Counted from the first letter of the stretch, positions 26,432 through 35,834 are shown. The stretch is DNA of 64,000 nt from Rhodospirillaceae bacterium LM-1 (GCA_902725215.1 CACUVI010000026.1:248001-312000); one strand, 5' to 3'. Notes: generated by a model not told the origin, from the sequence alone. A program made the numbers and translations.

Positions 26432-27538
26432 TTAAGAAAGTTCCATCAATACTTGACCGGCTGGCTTGACCTCAAGGCTTTTCCTTGGCGACGAAGGTTT
26501 GCCATCGGCGATGACCGGCAGGCCGATATCCGCCCAGCCTAAACCAGACTGCGTTAGGCCGCGGGCCTGGATGTGGGGATGGGCCAAAGATTCCGCGGGG
26601 GTCAGCACCGCCTCGAAGCAGCAATCCACCTGGGCCAGCAGGACTAGCCAATCCGCCAAGCTGCGGCTGGCGAAGAGGGTCGCCGTTTCCAAGATCAGGG
26701 CGGTTTGCGGGAAGGGATCACTGTGGCGCGCCGCCAATTCCGGCCTGCCCGCCGCCTCGCAAAAGGCCTGCCAGAATTTGAATTCCAGGGCGCCCAGTGC
26801 GGCAAAGCGGCCATCCTGGGTGCGATATATCCGGTAATAGGCAGCCCCCCCATTGATCAGTCCGCCTTCCCGTGCCGTTGCCCCCTCGGGGCGCTGCGAG
26901 GCGGCCAGTTCCAGATAATTCAGCGATAGCGCTGCTTCGCACAGGCTGATATCCAGATAAGCCCCTTTGCCGGTGCGCGCGCGGCCCAAAAGAGCGGCCA
27001 GAATGGCGCTAACCGCCTGCTGGGCGCCTGCGTGATCGGCCAGCGGCGGGTCGGCCACCACGGGAGTTTCCTTTGTCCCCTGGGCCGCCAGGGCACCCGC
27101 CAGGGCGACATAGGTCAGATCATGGCCCGCCCGCAGGCGGTAGGGTCCGGTCTGACCGAAGCCCGAAAGGGCGCAGTGGATCAGCCTGGGGTTGATCTCT
27201 TGCAGGCGGCTGGCCGGGAAACCCAGCTTGTCCAGCGTGCCGGGGCGGAAACTTTCCATCAGCACATCGGCCTTGGCGGCCATCCGTTCGAAGGCCTGCT
27301 TGCCTTCGGAAGTCTTAAGATCAAGCCGCGTGACCGTTTTCCCAGCATTCAACAGCTTGTAATAGATGGAAATTCCATCCTGGTCGGGCGCTCCGAAGCC
27401 TTGCATCGGATCGCCTGCGGGCGGCTCGATCTTGATGACGTCGGCACCCATATCGGCCAATTGGCGGGTGGCGAACGGGCCTGGAATATATTGCGACAAA
27501 TCAAGAACCCGGATGCCTGCGAGAAAATCATATGTCAT
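26432..27538 (-). CDS. CaiB/BaiF-type CoA-transferase (family III)
   Basis: Family III CoA-transferase or alpha-methylacyl-CoA racemase-like protein of 368 residues. The N-terminus LAGIRVLDLSQYIPGPFATRQLADMGADVIKIE and the later LNAGKTVTRLDLKT are typical; the catalytic Asp lies in the region RLRAGHDLTYVALAG. Substrate cannot be told. ATG at 27538 follows AAAGGA. It is monocistronic, divergent from rpmE. The last third (CCFEAVLTPAESLAHPHIQARGL) is the normal family ending, so the protein is complete. Confidence 0.87.
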   Translation of the reverse strand: MTYDFLAGIRVLDLSQYIPGPFATRQLADMGADVIKIEPPAGDPMQGFGAPDQDGISIYYKLLNAGKTVTRLDLKTSEGKQAFERMAAKADVLMESFRPGTLDKLGFPASRLQEINPRLIHCALSGFGQTGPYRLRAGHDLTYVALAGALAAQGTKETPVVADPPLADHAGAQQAVSAILAALLGRARTGKGAYLDISLCEAALSLNYLELAASQRPEGATAREGGLINGGAAYYRIYRTQDGRFAALGALEFKFWQAFCEAAGRPELAARHSDPFPQTALILETATLFASRSLADWLVLLAQVDCCFEAVLTPAESLAHPHIQARGLTQSGLGWADIGLPVIADGKPSSPRKSLEVKPAGQVLMELS

Positions 27539-27596
27539 GGAAAATCCTTTCTGGCTCAAGAATCGTGCCTTTCTTGCCCGAATGCAAGCCAAGCCC

Positions 27597-27625
27597 TTGC
27601 GCAGGGGGGCGCGATCCGCTATAAG
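27597..27625 (+). promoter_or_regulatory. Promoter for rpmE
   Basis: TTGCGC (27597-27602) and TATAAG (27620-27625) are separated by 17 bases. Transcription would start near 27632, about 23 bases before the rpmE ATG. Confidence 0.65.
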
Positions 27626-27654
27626 GCCCGCCTTGATTTCAGAAGGGCACGATC

Positions 27655-27879
27655 ATGAAAGCCGATATCCACCCCGACTACCACGAGATCAAAGTGGTGA
27701 TGACCGATGGGTCCGAATTCACCACCCGCTCGACCTGGGGCAAGGCTGGCGACACCATGCGCCTTGACATCGATCCCAAGTCGCATCCGGCTTGGACCGG
27801 CGTGCATCGCTTGGTCGATTCCGGCGGCCAGCTGGCCAAGTTCAATAAGAAGTTCAAGAGCTTCGGCATCAAGGCCTAA
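27655..27879 (+). CDS. rpmE: 50S ribosomal protein L31
   Basis: L31 of 74 residues: [20 protein letters not shown] and [20 protein letters not shown] are family signatures. It has no cysteines, so it is the zinc-free (C-minus) form common in alphaproteobacteria. It has its own promoter and an intrinsic terminator and stands alone. Confidence 0.95.
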   Translation: MKADIHPDYHEIKVVMTDGSEFTTRSTWGKAGDTMRLDIDPKSHPAWTGVHRLVDSGGQLAKFNKKFKSFGIKA

Positions 27880-27918
27880 GCAAGGCGACCCGACCGCCTG
27901 CTTCTTGAAAGTATTCAA

Positions 27919-27954
27919 AGTCCCATCTTTCGGCCAGAGAGATGGGACTTTTTT
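27919..27954 (+). terminator. Intrinsic terminator after rpmE
   Basis: AGTCCCATCT (27919-27928) pairs perfectly with AGATGGGACT (27940-27949), followed by a run of Ts. Confidence 0.9.
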
Positions 27955-27995
27955 AATTAACCTATCTATATTTGCAGTCTGGGTGAATTACATTA

Positions 27996-28081
27996 GGTTC
28001 TACCCGTCCGCGGCCGGTGGGAAGGTTTGGGAAAAACCGCTCCTTCCCTGGAACGGTGCGCGGGTGGGCACAACAAGAACC
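27996..28081 (+). other. Long irregular hairpin in the cyclase leader (possible structured RNA)
   Basis: Three nested helices fit together: GGTTCT (27996-28001) with AGAACC (28076-28081), ACCCG (28002-28006) with CGGGT (28061-28065), and GGGAAGG (28019-28025) with CCTTCCC (28042-28048). They bound internal loops and a 16-base apical loop. No known riboswitch or SRP/6S signature was recognised. It occupies much of the 308-base gap between rpmE and the cyclase gene. Confidence 0.4.
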
Positions 28082-28187
28082 CGGTAGCGGGGTTTGGCTG
28101 GCGGTAGCTGCGGCTGGCTGAACATCCGTGATCGGCACAAGAAAGGATTGCGGGGGTCGCCCTGAATTGGGGCGCCTGGGAAAGCCG

Positions 28188-30062
28188 ATGGCGACGCGCG
28201 CTGCGAGGACCGAGACGACATACGAGGTCTACCTGCTGGAAGGCAGGCATTGGCAGTTGCATGCCCGTTTCCGCAGCAATGAAAAAGACAGCGCCATCGC
28301 CGAAGCCCGCGATATGGATCGCAGGGGCGAAGGGCACGGCGTCAAGGTGGTGCGGGAAATCTTCTATCCCGACTACAACAAAACGGAAGAAGCGGTTATT
28401 TTCGTCGGCAAACACGGTGCGCAGCAATCAAGCGGCGGCGATCTGTTCGACGAAGGCAGGGGCAGCCGCCAGGCTTCTGGGCCAGCGCCTTCCGGCCTGT
28501 ACATCGCTTGGCGCATCATCGTCATCACCATTTTCAGTTTGGGCTTCGGCATTCTGGTGGCGCTGGGCAGCTCGATGCTCATGGCCTATCTGGGACATAT
28601 TGGAATCAACACGGGCAGCCAAGCCAAGGGCGTCGTCGTCATCGCCTTCCTGCTGGGCGTGGTGGTGATAGCGCTTCCGATGCTGATTTCCCTGTTCGTC
28701 GCCCTTTCCAGAGCTTCGGCGCCGCCCAAGGCCGCCGCTCAGCCCAAACCCAAGCCGCGTCCCAAGCCCAAGCCGGTATCGGAACCGGAACCCGACGATC
28801 ACGGTTTCGAGTTCGACTATAAGATGAAGGAAGACCACACGCCCAGCTACGCATTTGTGCAAGAGGATCCATACGACGACGGCGTGGAAAAAACGCCTTG
28901 GTGGAAACTGTCTTGGTTCTCCAGAAAGGACAAAGACGACGAGGATGACGAGGCCGAGCTTTCCCATCCCGCCTATCAGCCTTCCGCCCCTGCCGAGCCG
29001 CCGGTCGCAGGCGAGGAAGCCGCCTTTTCCATCGCTCCCGACGAGGAAGAGGAAGAAGAACCCGTTCCCGAAGTCGACGATGTGGACGCCCATGACTTCG
29101 AGGCGCACCGCCTGTCCGTCATGCGCTTTCTGGGCGGCGCCATCGCCGCCATCAAGACGGTTCGCCCGCAACTTGACGCCTACGCCAAATTCGCCGTCGA
29201 CCTGACGCTGGCCGGGGCTTGCGAAGTGGTAGCCGCCAGGGCGGGGCTTAGCGACCGTGACAAGCGCGTCATCTTGAAGGAAGCGGTTGAAATGATCGGC
29301 ACCAAGCCCGATCTGGCCCAGGCCTTTGCCGACAAATATGAAAGCTATTTTGTCGAATCGCGCTACAAGCAGATGGCCGAGATTGGCCGCGAATCCATGA
29401 ACCGTTTTCTGGCGGGCGAGGAGCAGCCCTTCATGGCCCTGCCCGCAGCGCTCGAATCTTGGGACAAGCCGCAGATGAAGCCGGGCGCCCAGCAGTCGAT
29501 CATGACCATCTTCTTCACCGACATGGTGGGATCGACTGACATGACCCAAGAGAAGGGCGATTTCGCGGCGCAGGAGATCGTGCGCAGGCATAACGCCATC
29601 GTCCGCTCGGCGCTGGCCGAATATGGAGGTCAGGAGATCAAGCACACCGGTGACGGCATTATGGCCAGTTGTCCCACGGCGCCTTCGGCGCTGTCGGCCT
29701 GCATCGCCATACAGCGCGCAATCGCCTCGTTCAACGCCACCAATCCGCCCATTCCGCTCGAGGTGCGCATAGGCTTGAATTCGGGCGAGCCGATCGTCGA
29801 GGAAAACGACCTGTTCGGCGCCACGGTGCAACTGGCGGCGCGCGTCTGCGCCCAGGCCAAGGCCCGCCAGATCCTCTGTTCGCAGTCGGTGCGCGATCTG
29901 GCCTCCAGCAAGGCCGAACTGCTGACCTCGCTGGGCGAGGTGATGTTGAAGGGGTTCAAAGAGCCGGTTGCGGTTTTCGAAGTGCGCTGGGAGGCCGGTC
30001 CCGCGCCGGTGGCGGCGCCCGACGCCCTCAGCATGCCGCTGGCCGCCCCTCAACCGCAGTGA
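28188..30062 (+). CDS. Membrane-anchored class III adenylate/guanylate cyclase
   Basis: A 624-residue protein. The N-terminal 75 residues form a small soluble domain (TYEVYLLEGRHWQLHARFRS). Two membrane helices follow at about 105-135 and 146-172. Next come a Pro/Lys run (about 186-197), an acidic low-complexity region to about 300 and a helical domain (about 305-430). The catalytic class III cyclase domain starts near 438, with metal ligands in FFTDMVGST and KHTGDGIMA and later motifs VRIGLNSGEPI and VQLAARVCAQA. The product (cAMP or cGMP) cannot be decided. Start ATG at 28188 has GGGAAAG upstream; a start at 28128 is open but less likely. It stands alone. Confidence 0.87.
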   Translation: MATRAARTETTYEVYLLEGRHWQLHARFRSNEKDSAIAEARDMDRRGEGHGVKVVREIFYPDYNKTEEAVIFVGKHGAQQSSGGDLFDEGRGSRQASGPAPSGLYIAWRIIVITIFSLGFGILVALGSSMLMAYLGHIGINTGSQAKGVVVIAFLLGVVVIALPMLISLFVALSRASAPPKAAAQPKPKPRPKPKPVSEPEPDDHGFEFDYKMKEDHTPSYAFVQEDPYDDGVEKTPWWKLSWFSRKDKDDEDDEAELSHPAYQPSAPAEPPVAGEEAAFSIAPDEEEEEEPVPEVDDVDAHDFEAHRLSVMRFLGGAIAAIKTVRPQLDAYAKFAVDLTLAGACEVVAARAGLSDRDKRVILKEAVEMIGTKPDLAQAFADKYESYFVESRYKQMAEIGRESMNRFLAGEEQPFMALPAALESWDKPQMKPGAQQSIMTIFFTDMVGSTDMTQEKGDFAAQEIVRRHNAIVRSALAEYGGQEIKHTGDGIMASCPTAPSALSACIAIQRAIASFNATNPPIPLEVRIGLNSGEPIVEENDLFGATVQLAARVCAQAKARQILCSQSVRDLASSKAELLTSLGEVMLKGFKEPVAVFEVRWEAGPAPVAAPDALSMPLAAPQPQ

Positions 30063-30127
30063 AAAATATTTGCATGCCATGAAAACAGGTGCTAGGGTCC
30101 GGCCATAGCGGTTTTCAAGGTCCTGTC

Positions 30128-31366
30128 ATGCCCCTGGTGCTCATCAAGCACGCTCTTGGTCTTTCGCGTCCCAAGCGGCAGCTTCCCGCCCAAAAAGAGC
30201 TGAAGTCCAGCTACGACGTGGTGATCGTCGGCGGCGGCGGCCATGGCTTGGCGGCCGCCTATTATCTGGCCAAGGACTGGGGTGTCACCAATGTCGCCGT
30301 GCTGGAGAAAAGCTGGCTGGGCGGCGGCAACACGGCTCGCAACACCGCCATCGTGCGCTCGAACTACATCACCCCCGAGGGCGTGCGCTTTTACAAGGAA
30401 TCGATGGGTCTGTTCGAGACGCTGTCGCAGGATCTCGATTTCAACGTCATGTACACGAAGCGCGGCCATCTGACGCTGGCGCACACCGACGCCGCCATGC
30501 GCACCATGCGCTGGCGCGCCGAAGTGAACAAGCATCTGGGCGTTCAGTCGGAAGTGGTCGATGACAAGGATGTGGCCCGCATCGAACCCGCGCTCAACAT
30601 GTCGCGCGCCGTGCGCTGGCCGATCCTGGGCGCTTTGCATCATCCGGTGGGCGCGACGGCCAGGCACGACGCCGTGGCCTGGGGCTATGCGCAGCGCGCC
30701 GCCGAAATGGGCGTCGAGATTCACCAGGGCACGGAAGTCACCGGCTTTGAACTGTCGGGCGGAAAGATCGTCTCGGTGCAAACCACGCGCGGCAAGGTCG
30801 GCTGCGGCAAGGTGCTGCAAGCGGTGGCGGGCATGAGTTCCAAGGTGGCGGGCATGGCGGGCGTGACGCTGCCTATCCGCACCATTCCCTTGCAGGCCTG
30901 CGTCTCGCAGCCTTTGAAGCCCTTCCTCGACACCATCATCGTTTCAGGCAGCCTGCATTGCTATATCTGGCAATCGCAGCGCGGCGAATGCGTGATGGGC
31001 GGCGCCGTTGATCCCTATCCCCTGCAAGCGCCGCGCTCGACGCTCGATTTCAAGGAAGGGCTGATGGCCCATATGCTGGAACTGATTCCAGGCTTGGCCG
31101 ATGTCCCCTTGATGCGCCAATGGGCGGGGCTAGCCGACATGACGCCCGATTTCAGCCCGGTCATGGGCAAGACCAGCCTTGAGAATCACTATATCGACGC
31201 CGGATGGGGCACCTGGGGATTCAAGGCGACGCCGGTTTGCGGCAAGCGCATGGCCGAATGCGTTGCCACGGAAAAGGTTCCCGACATTCTGTCGGCCTTT
31301 CGCTTTGACCGCTTCAAGAATTTCGAGCAAGTGGGCGAGGCGGGTGCGGCCTCGGTGGGGTCGTAG
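30128..31366 (+). CDS. soxB: Sarcosine oxidase / N-methylglutamate dehydrogenase-type beta subunit
   Basis: FAD-dependent subunit (412 residues) of a heterotetrameric sarcosine-oxidase-type enzyme. The dinucleotide motif VVIVGGGGHGLAAAYYLAKDWG and GGGNTARNTAIVRSNY near residues 32-90 and the flavin-contact region LHHPVGATARHDAVAWG match SoxB. The enzyme oxidises an N-methyl group and passes the carbon to tetrahydrofolate. SoxB is homologous to MgdA of N-methylglutamate dehydrogenase, so sarcosine is not the only possible substrate. It is first in a four-gene run in the standard order B-D-A-G. Confidence 0.87.
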   Translation: MPLVLIKHALGLSRPKRQLPAQKELKSSYDVVIVGGGGHGLAAAYYLAKDWGVTNVAVLEKSWLGGGNTARNTAIVRSNYITPEGVRFYKESMGLFETLSQDLDFNVMYTKRGHLTLAHTDAAMRTMRWRAEVNKHLGVQSEVVDDKDVARIEPALNMSRAVRWPILGALHHPVGATARHDAVAWGYAQRAAEMGVEIHQGTEVTGFELSGGKIVSVQTTRGKVGCGKVLQAVAGMSSKVAGMAGVTLPIRTIPLQACVSQPLKPFLDTIIVSGSLHCYIWQSQRGECVMGGAVDPYPLQAPRSTLDFKEGLMAHMLELIPGLADVPLMRQWAGLADMTPDFSPVMGKTSLENHYIDAGWGTWGFKATPVCGKRMAECVATEKVPDILSAFRFDRFKNFEQVGEAGAASVGS

Positions 31367-31624
31367 ATGAAGATCATGAATTGCCCTTTGAACGGACCCA
31401 GAAACATTTCCGAATTCGCCTATGGCGGCGAGGTCAAGCCGACACCCGACGCCCAGGCGCCAACGCAGGAATGGGCCGACTACGTCTACTACCACGCCAA
31501 CCAACCGGGCATCTTGCGCGAATGGTGGCTGCATGTGCCCACTTCTTACTGGTTCATCGCCGAACGCGACGTGACGACGGATCGCATCATCGCCACCTTC
31601 AAGCCCGAAGAGGTGTTGCGATGA
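31367..31624 (+). CDS. soxD: Sarcosine oxidase-type delta subunit
   Basis: Small 85-residue subunit; CPLNGPRNISEFAYGGE and WADYVYYHANQPGILREWW are typical of SoxD, which binds zinc in the tetramer. It starts directly after the soxB stop, and its stop overlaps the next start by four bases. It is often missed because of its size. Confidence 0.88.
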   Translation: MKIMNCPLNGPRNISEFAYGGEVKPTPDAQAPTQEWADYVYYHANQPGILREWWLHVPTSYWFIAERDVTTDRIIATFKPEEVLR

Positions 31625-34476
31625 TGACCCGCCTGCCTGCCCCCTGGGGCAAATGGATTGACCGGACGAAATCGCTTTCCTTCTGGTTCGAGGGCAAGTC
31701 TTACCCCGCGCATCAAGGCGACACGGTCGCCAGCGCCTTGCTGGCCAATGGACAATCGCTGATCGGCAGATCGTTCAAATATCACCGCCCGCGTGGCTCC
31801 TATTCAGCCGCTGGCTGGGATGCCAACGCGCTGGTGCAGGCGGGATCGAAGCCCAATCTCAGCGCCGACCGTTTGGCGGTTCAGGACCATCTTCAGGTGA
31901 AGGCGCTCAATTATTTCGGCTGTCTCAATCGCGATTGGGGACGGCTGGTCGAAAAGGCGTCGCGCCTGTTGCCAGCGGGCTTTTACTACAAAACCTTCTT
32001 CACGCCGCGCATCGCCTGGAAATTCTGGGAGCCGGTCATCCGCCATATGGCGGGGTTGGGGCGCGTGGACTTGCAGGCGGCGCACGCCTATTACGACAAG
32101 GAATATCTGTTTGCCGATGTGGCGGTGATCGGCGCCGGGCCGGCGGGCCTTGCCGCCGCCTTGGAAGCCGCCAAGGCCGGCGCCGAAGTGATGCTGATCG
32201 ACGAAGATCAGCAGATCGGCGGTTCGCTCAATTGGGCCAGGGGCGGCGACGGAGAGCCGATGGCAAAATTGGCTGGCTGGCCGCGCATCTCGCTATTGGA
32301 GCAGGCCAGCGTTCAGGCGCTGTTCGACGACAACTGGCTGGAAATCGTCAAGGGCAACCGCCTTTACAAGCTGCGCGCCAAGTCGGTCGTGGTGGCGACG
32401 GGTTGCTATCAGATGCCGCTGGTTTTTCGCCACAACGATTTGCCGGGCGTGATGTTGGGGTCGGCGGTTCAGCGCCTGATGCGCCTGTGGGGCGTTGTGC
32501 CTGGCCGTCGCGCGGTCGTTGCCGCCGCCAACGAGGATGGATACGCCGCAGCGCTCGATTTGATGGATGCGGGCGTGCAAGTGGAGGCCATCGCCGATTT
32601 GCGCGCGCATCGCGACGCAGGCCCCTTCGCCATCGAGGCGGGCCAACGGGGCCTGCGCATCTTGCAAGGCGTCACGCCCTATGAGGCGCATGAGAACAAC
32701 AATCGGCTGGCTGGGGTCAGTCTGGCGCAGATCATGGGCGAGGGGCGCTGCGGCCCCGTCTTCGAGCGGATCGATTGCGATCTGTTGGCCGTTTGCGTGG
32801 GGCGCATTCCGGCGACCGGCCTGCTTTCGCATGCGGGGGCGAAATTCGCCCATCAGGCGCACATGGATTTGCCGACAGAGTTGCCCGCGCATGTGTTCGC
32901 CGCCGGTTCGGTCAATGGCTGCCTGTCGTTGGACGCGGCGCAGAAAGACGGCAAGCGGGCAGGCGCGCTGGCGGCCAAGAGCGCCGGTTTCGAGGCTGAA
33001 ACACCCCCGGCTCCCTTGCGCGATTGCGAGGGCGTCACCCATCCCTGGCCGATCTTTGCGCATCCCGCGGGCATGGAATTCGTCGATCTGGACGAGGACG
33101 TGCAAATCAAGGACATCGTGGCGTCGATGCAGGATGGCTACGACCATATCCAGTTGTTGAAACGCTATTCCACGTCCGGCATGGGGCCTTCGCAGGGAAA
33201 ATTATTCTGGCCGCATGTGAAGCGCCTGATGGCCAAGGAAAAGGGCGTGACGCCTGCCGAGATCGGCGCTTCCACCATTCGCCCGCCGATGGGCGGAGAA
33301 ACGCTGGGCCATCTGGCTGGGCGCGGTTTCGAGCCGGTGCGTCTGACGGCGATGCATCGGCGACATCTTGAATTGGGCGGCGTGATGATGCCCGCAGGCG
33401 CTTGGATGCGCCCCGCCTATTACGGCCAAGACAAAAACGCCATCGAAAAGGAAGTGCGCGCCGTGCGCGAAGGCGTTGGGCTGATCGACGTATCCACCTT
33501 GGGCGGGCTGGATGTGCGAGGCCCCGATGCTGCGGCTTTTCTCGAGCGTCTTTACACTTGGACCTACGCCAAGCTGGCGGTGGGGCGTGCTCGCTACGTG
33601 CTGATGTGCGATCAGACGGGCGTGGTGATCGACGACGGCGTCGCCGCCAGATTGCATGATCAGCATTTCTATGTGACGGCCACCACGTCGGGCGTGGACC
33701 GCGTCTTTCGTCTGATGCAGTGGCACAACGCGCAGTGGCGCATGAATGTGGACATCGCCCAGGTGACCAGCGCCTATGCGGCGGTGAATCTGGCCGGTCC
33801 CAAGGCGCGCGAAGTGTTGGCCAAGGCGGGAACGAGCGTCGATATTTCCAAGGAAGCCCTGCCCTATCTGGGCGTGCGCGAAGGCATGGTGGCGGGCATT
33901 CAGGCCCGCATCCTGCGCATCGGCTTCGTGGGCGAGTTGGGATATGAAATCCACGTGCCCGCTCAATATGGCGAAGCGCTCTGGGATGCGCTGATGACGG
34001 CGGGGCAAGATTTTGGCATCAAACCCTTCGGGGTCGAGGCGCAGCGCATTCTGCGCCTTGAAAAGGGTCACATCATCATCGGCCAGGATTCCGACGCGCT
34101 GACCCATCCTTTCGAAATCGGCATGGATTGGGCGGTCAAGATGGACAAGCCCTTCTTTATGGGACAGGCGGCGCTGCGGGCGCATCTTGAAAAAGCGCCC
34201 ACGCGCAAGCTGGTTGGCTTCGAGCTTGAGAACGACCAGGGGCCGCTTCCCAAGGAATGCCATTTGGCGATCGAGGATGGCGAGATTGCGGGCCGCGTGA
34301 CGTCGGTGGCGCGTTCCCCGGCACTTGGCCGCGTGATCGGCTTGGCCTTCGTGCCGCCCGGCAAGGCGCAAGCGGGAAGCCGCTTCCAAATTCGGGTCGA
34401 TGGCGGATCGATGGTGGGCGCTCGCGTGACGCCGGTCCCCTTCTACGATCCTAAGAACCAGCGCCAGGAGATGTAG
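31621..34476 (+). CDS. soxA: Sarcosine oxidase / N-methylglutamate dehydrogenase-type alpha subunit
   Basis: A 951-residue alpha subunit. The N-terminal 2Fe-2S-like fold is seen as FWFEGKSYPAHQGDTVASALLANG; the NAD-binding domain has VAVIGAGPAGLAAALEAAKAG (residues about 160-180); the C-terminal third is a folate-binding aminomethyltransferase (GcvT-like) domain from PAYYGQDKNAIEKEVRAVREGVGLIDVS. The start at 31621 overlaps the soxD stop; a longer open frame upstream is only the soxD shadow. The folate domain captures the released methyl carbon as methylene-tetrahydrofolate, which connects to purU downstream. Confidence 0.9.
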   Translation: MMTRLPAPWGKWIDRTKSLSFWFEGKSYPAHQGDTVASALLANGQSLIGRSFKYHRPRGSYSAAGWDANALVQAGSKPNLSADRLAVQDHLQVKALNYFGCLNRDWGRLVEKASRLLPAGFYYKTFFTPRIAWKFWEPVIRHMAGLGRVDLQAAHAYYDKEYLFADVAVIGAGPAGLAAALEAAKAGAEVMLIDEDQQIGGSLNWARGGDGEPMAKLAGWPRISLLEQASVQALFDDNWLEIVKGNRLYKLRAKSVVVATGCYQMPLVFRHNDLPGVMLGSAVQRLMRLWGVVPGRRAVVAAANEDGYAAALDLMDAGVQVEAIADLRAHRDAGPFAIEAGQRGLRILQGVTPYEAHENNNRLAGVSLAQIMGEGRCGPVFERIDCDLLAVCVGRIPATGLLSHAGAKFAHQAHMDLPTELPAHVFAAGSVNGCLSLDAAQKDGKRAGALAAKSAGFEAETPPAPLRDCEGVTHPWPIFAHPAGMEFVDLDEDVQIKDIVASMQDGYDHIQLLKRYSTSGMGPSQGKLFWPHVKRLMAKEKGVTPAEIGASTIRPPMGGETLGHLAGRGFEPVRLTAMHRRHLELGGVMMPAGAWMRPAYYGQDKNAIEKEVRAVREGVGLIDVSTLGGLDVRGPDAAAFLERLYTWTYAKLAVGRARYVLMCDQTGVVIDDGVAARLHDQHFYVTATTSGVDRVFRLMQWHNAQWRMNVDIAQVTSAYAAVNLAGPKAREVLAKAGTSVDISKEALPYLGVREGMVAGIQARILRIGFVGELGYEIHVPAQYGEALWDALMTAGQDFGIKPFGVEAQRILRLEKGHIIIGQDSDALTHPFEIGMDWAVKMDKPFFMGQAALRAHLEKAPTRKLVGFELENDQGPLPKECHLAIEDGEIAGRVTSVARSPALGRVIGLAFVPPGKAQAGSRFQIRVDGGSMVGARVTPVPFYDPKNQRQEM

Positions 34477-34477
34477 G

Positions 34478-35098
34478 ATGCAGCCCAGGCGCCAAAGTTT
34501 CATTGCCGTCCCAACCGATCCTTGCAGCGGAAGTTTGCCTGCCCTGGCGATGGCGGATTTCAGCTTGCGCCCGCGCCTGGGCTTCAAAGGAGCGGGAACG
34601 GCGGATTGGCTGGCCGCGCAGGGTCTGTCCTTGCCGCCCGAACCCAACCAATCGGTCAAGGACGATCAAGGCCGCCTGATCGCCCGCCTGTCTTGGGGCG
34701 AATTTCTGCTGCTGGGCGATTTTGCGGCGCTTCAATCCGCTTGGAGTTTCGAGACGGCACCCCTGTGCTTTCCCCTGCCGCGTCTGCACAGCCATGCCTG
34801 GATCGTCATCAGCGGCGACGCAGCGCCTAAAATGATGGCAAAAATCTGCGGCGTCGATCTGAGAGCGCATAAATTCGCCCAAGGGCGGATCGCCCAAACT
34901 TCGGTCGCCAGGCTGAACGCCATCGTGATCGCCGATCGGATCAGGGGGCGTTTGGGATTTCACCTGCTAAGCGACATTTCAACCTCGCAATACTTGTGGG
35001 ATTGTCTTTGCGATGCCATGCTGGAATTCGATGGAGCGCCGGTTGTATTGGAGGCGCTCGCAAAGGAGAGCCATGGCCAGACCGACGCGCAAGGATAA
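34478..35098 (+). CDS. soxG: Sarcosine oxidase-type gamma subunit
   Basis: A 206-residue GcvT-related protein in the SoxG position. The centre RLSWGEFLLLG and the end GVDLRAHKFAQGRIAQTSVARLNAIVIADR match the gamma family, which is poorly conserved elsewhere. AGGAG lies seven bases before the ATG. Its end overlaps the start of the regulator gene at 35073. Confidence 0.8.
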   Translation: MQPRRQSFIAVPTDPCSGSLPALAMADFSLRPRLGFKGAGTADWLAAQGLSLPPEPNQSVKDDQGRLIARLSWGEFLLLGDFAALQSAWSFETAPLCFPLPRLHSHAWIVISGDAAPKMMAKICGVDLRAHKFAQGRIAQTSVARLNAIVIADRIRGRLGFHLLSDISTSQYLWDCLCDAMLEFDGAPVVLEALAKESHGQTDAQG

Positions 35099-35732
35099 AG
35101 CCCTACAGCCCATCCTCGATCAGAACCCGCATGCCGTCGAAGGGGCCAGGGAAAATTCCCTGGAAGCATCGATCGGCCGCCAGGTGCGCGAATATCGAAT
35201 CAAGCTGGGCATGACGGTGGTCGATCTGTCCCGTCAGGCCGATCTGTCGGCGGGCATGCTGTCGAAGATCGAAAACGGCATGACCTCGCCGTCGCTGGCC
35301 ACCTTGCAAGGCCTGTCGCGGGCGCTGAACGTTCCCGTCACCTCCTTCTTTCGCAAGTTCGAGGAAAGCCGCGACGCCACCTATGTGGCCGCCGGGCAAG
35401 GGCTTGCCATCGAGCGGCGCGGCACACGGGCCGGGCATCAGTATCAGCTTTTGGGCCACAGCATCGGCAACAAGGATATTGTGCTGGAACCCTATCTGGT
35501 CACGCTGACCGAAAAGTCCGACGTCTTTCCCGTCTTTCAGCATTCCGGCCAGGAATTCATCTATATCCTGGACGGCGAGGTGGCCTATCGCCACGGCGCC
35601 AAGCTGTATCCCATGAAAGCAGGCGACTCGCTGTTCTTCGACGCCGATGCGCCGCATGGCCCCGAGATCTTGCAAAAGCTGCCTATCAGGCTTTTGTCGG
35701 TGATCGTCTATCCCCGAGGAAAAACCGAATAA
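35073..35732 (+). CDS. XRE-cupin transcription regulator
   Basis: A 219-residue regulator with an XRE helix-turn-helix (about 33-90: GRQVREYRIKLGMTVVDLSR then LSAGMLSKIENGMTSPSLATL) and a C-terminal cupin (about 130-215: SGQEFIYILDGEVAYRHGAK and AGDSLFFDADAPHG). This fold commonly senses a small metabolite and controls an adjacent catabolic operon. It lies inside the amine cluster, between the sox genes and glnT, and overlaps soxG by 26 bases, so it is probably co-transcribed. Ligand unknown; an amine or glutamine-type compound is a guess. Confidence 0.85.
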   Translation: MARPTRKDKALQPILDQNPHAVEGARENSLEASIGRQVREYRIKLGMTVVDLSRQADLSAGMLSKIENGMTSPSLATLQGLSRALNVPVTSFFRKFEESRDATYVAAGQGLAIERRGTRAGHQYQLLGHSIGNKDIVLEPYLVTLTEKSDVFPVFQHSGQEFIYILDGEVAYRHGAKLYPMKAGDSLFFDADAPHGPEILQKLPIRLLSVIVYPRGKTE

Positions 35733-35765
35733 TGTTTCCCCACAAGAAAATTAGTTGAATATGGG

Positions 35766-35794
35766 TTGATCGCCCGAAATTCCTCGCTTATGCT
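35766..35794 (+). promoter_or_regulatory. Promoter for the glnT-like gene
   Basis: TTGATC (35766-35771) and TATGCT (35789-35794) lie 17 bases apart. The predicted start of transcription is about 35 bases before the ATG at 35835, so glnT-purU can be transcribed apart from the sox genes. Confidence 0.6.
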
Positions 35795-35834
35795 GCCTTC
35801 CGGAGTGCTGGCGGATAGCTGCAAAGGGGAAAAC

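Noticed and set aside
28740-28785. Short CCCAAGC-type DNA repeat
   Set aside because: It codes for the Pro-Lys linker of the cyclase; no separate element is needed.
28428-30080. 550-codon open frame opposite the nucleotide cyclase
   Set aside because: Shadow of the cyclase gene; no ribosome site or domain.
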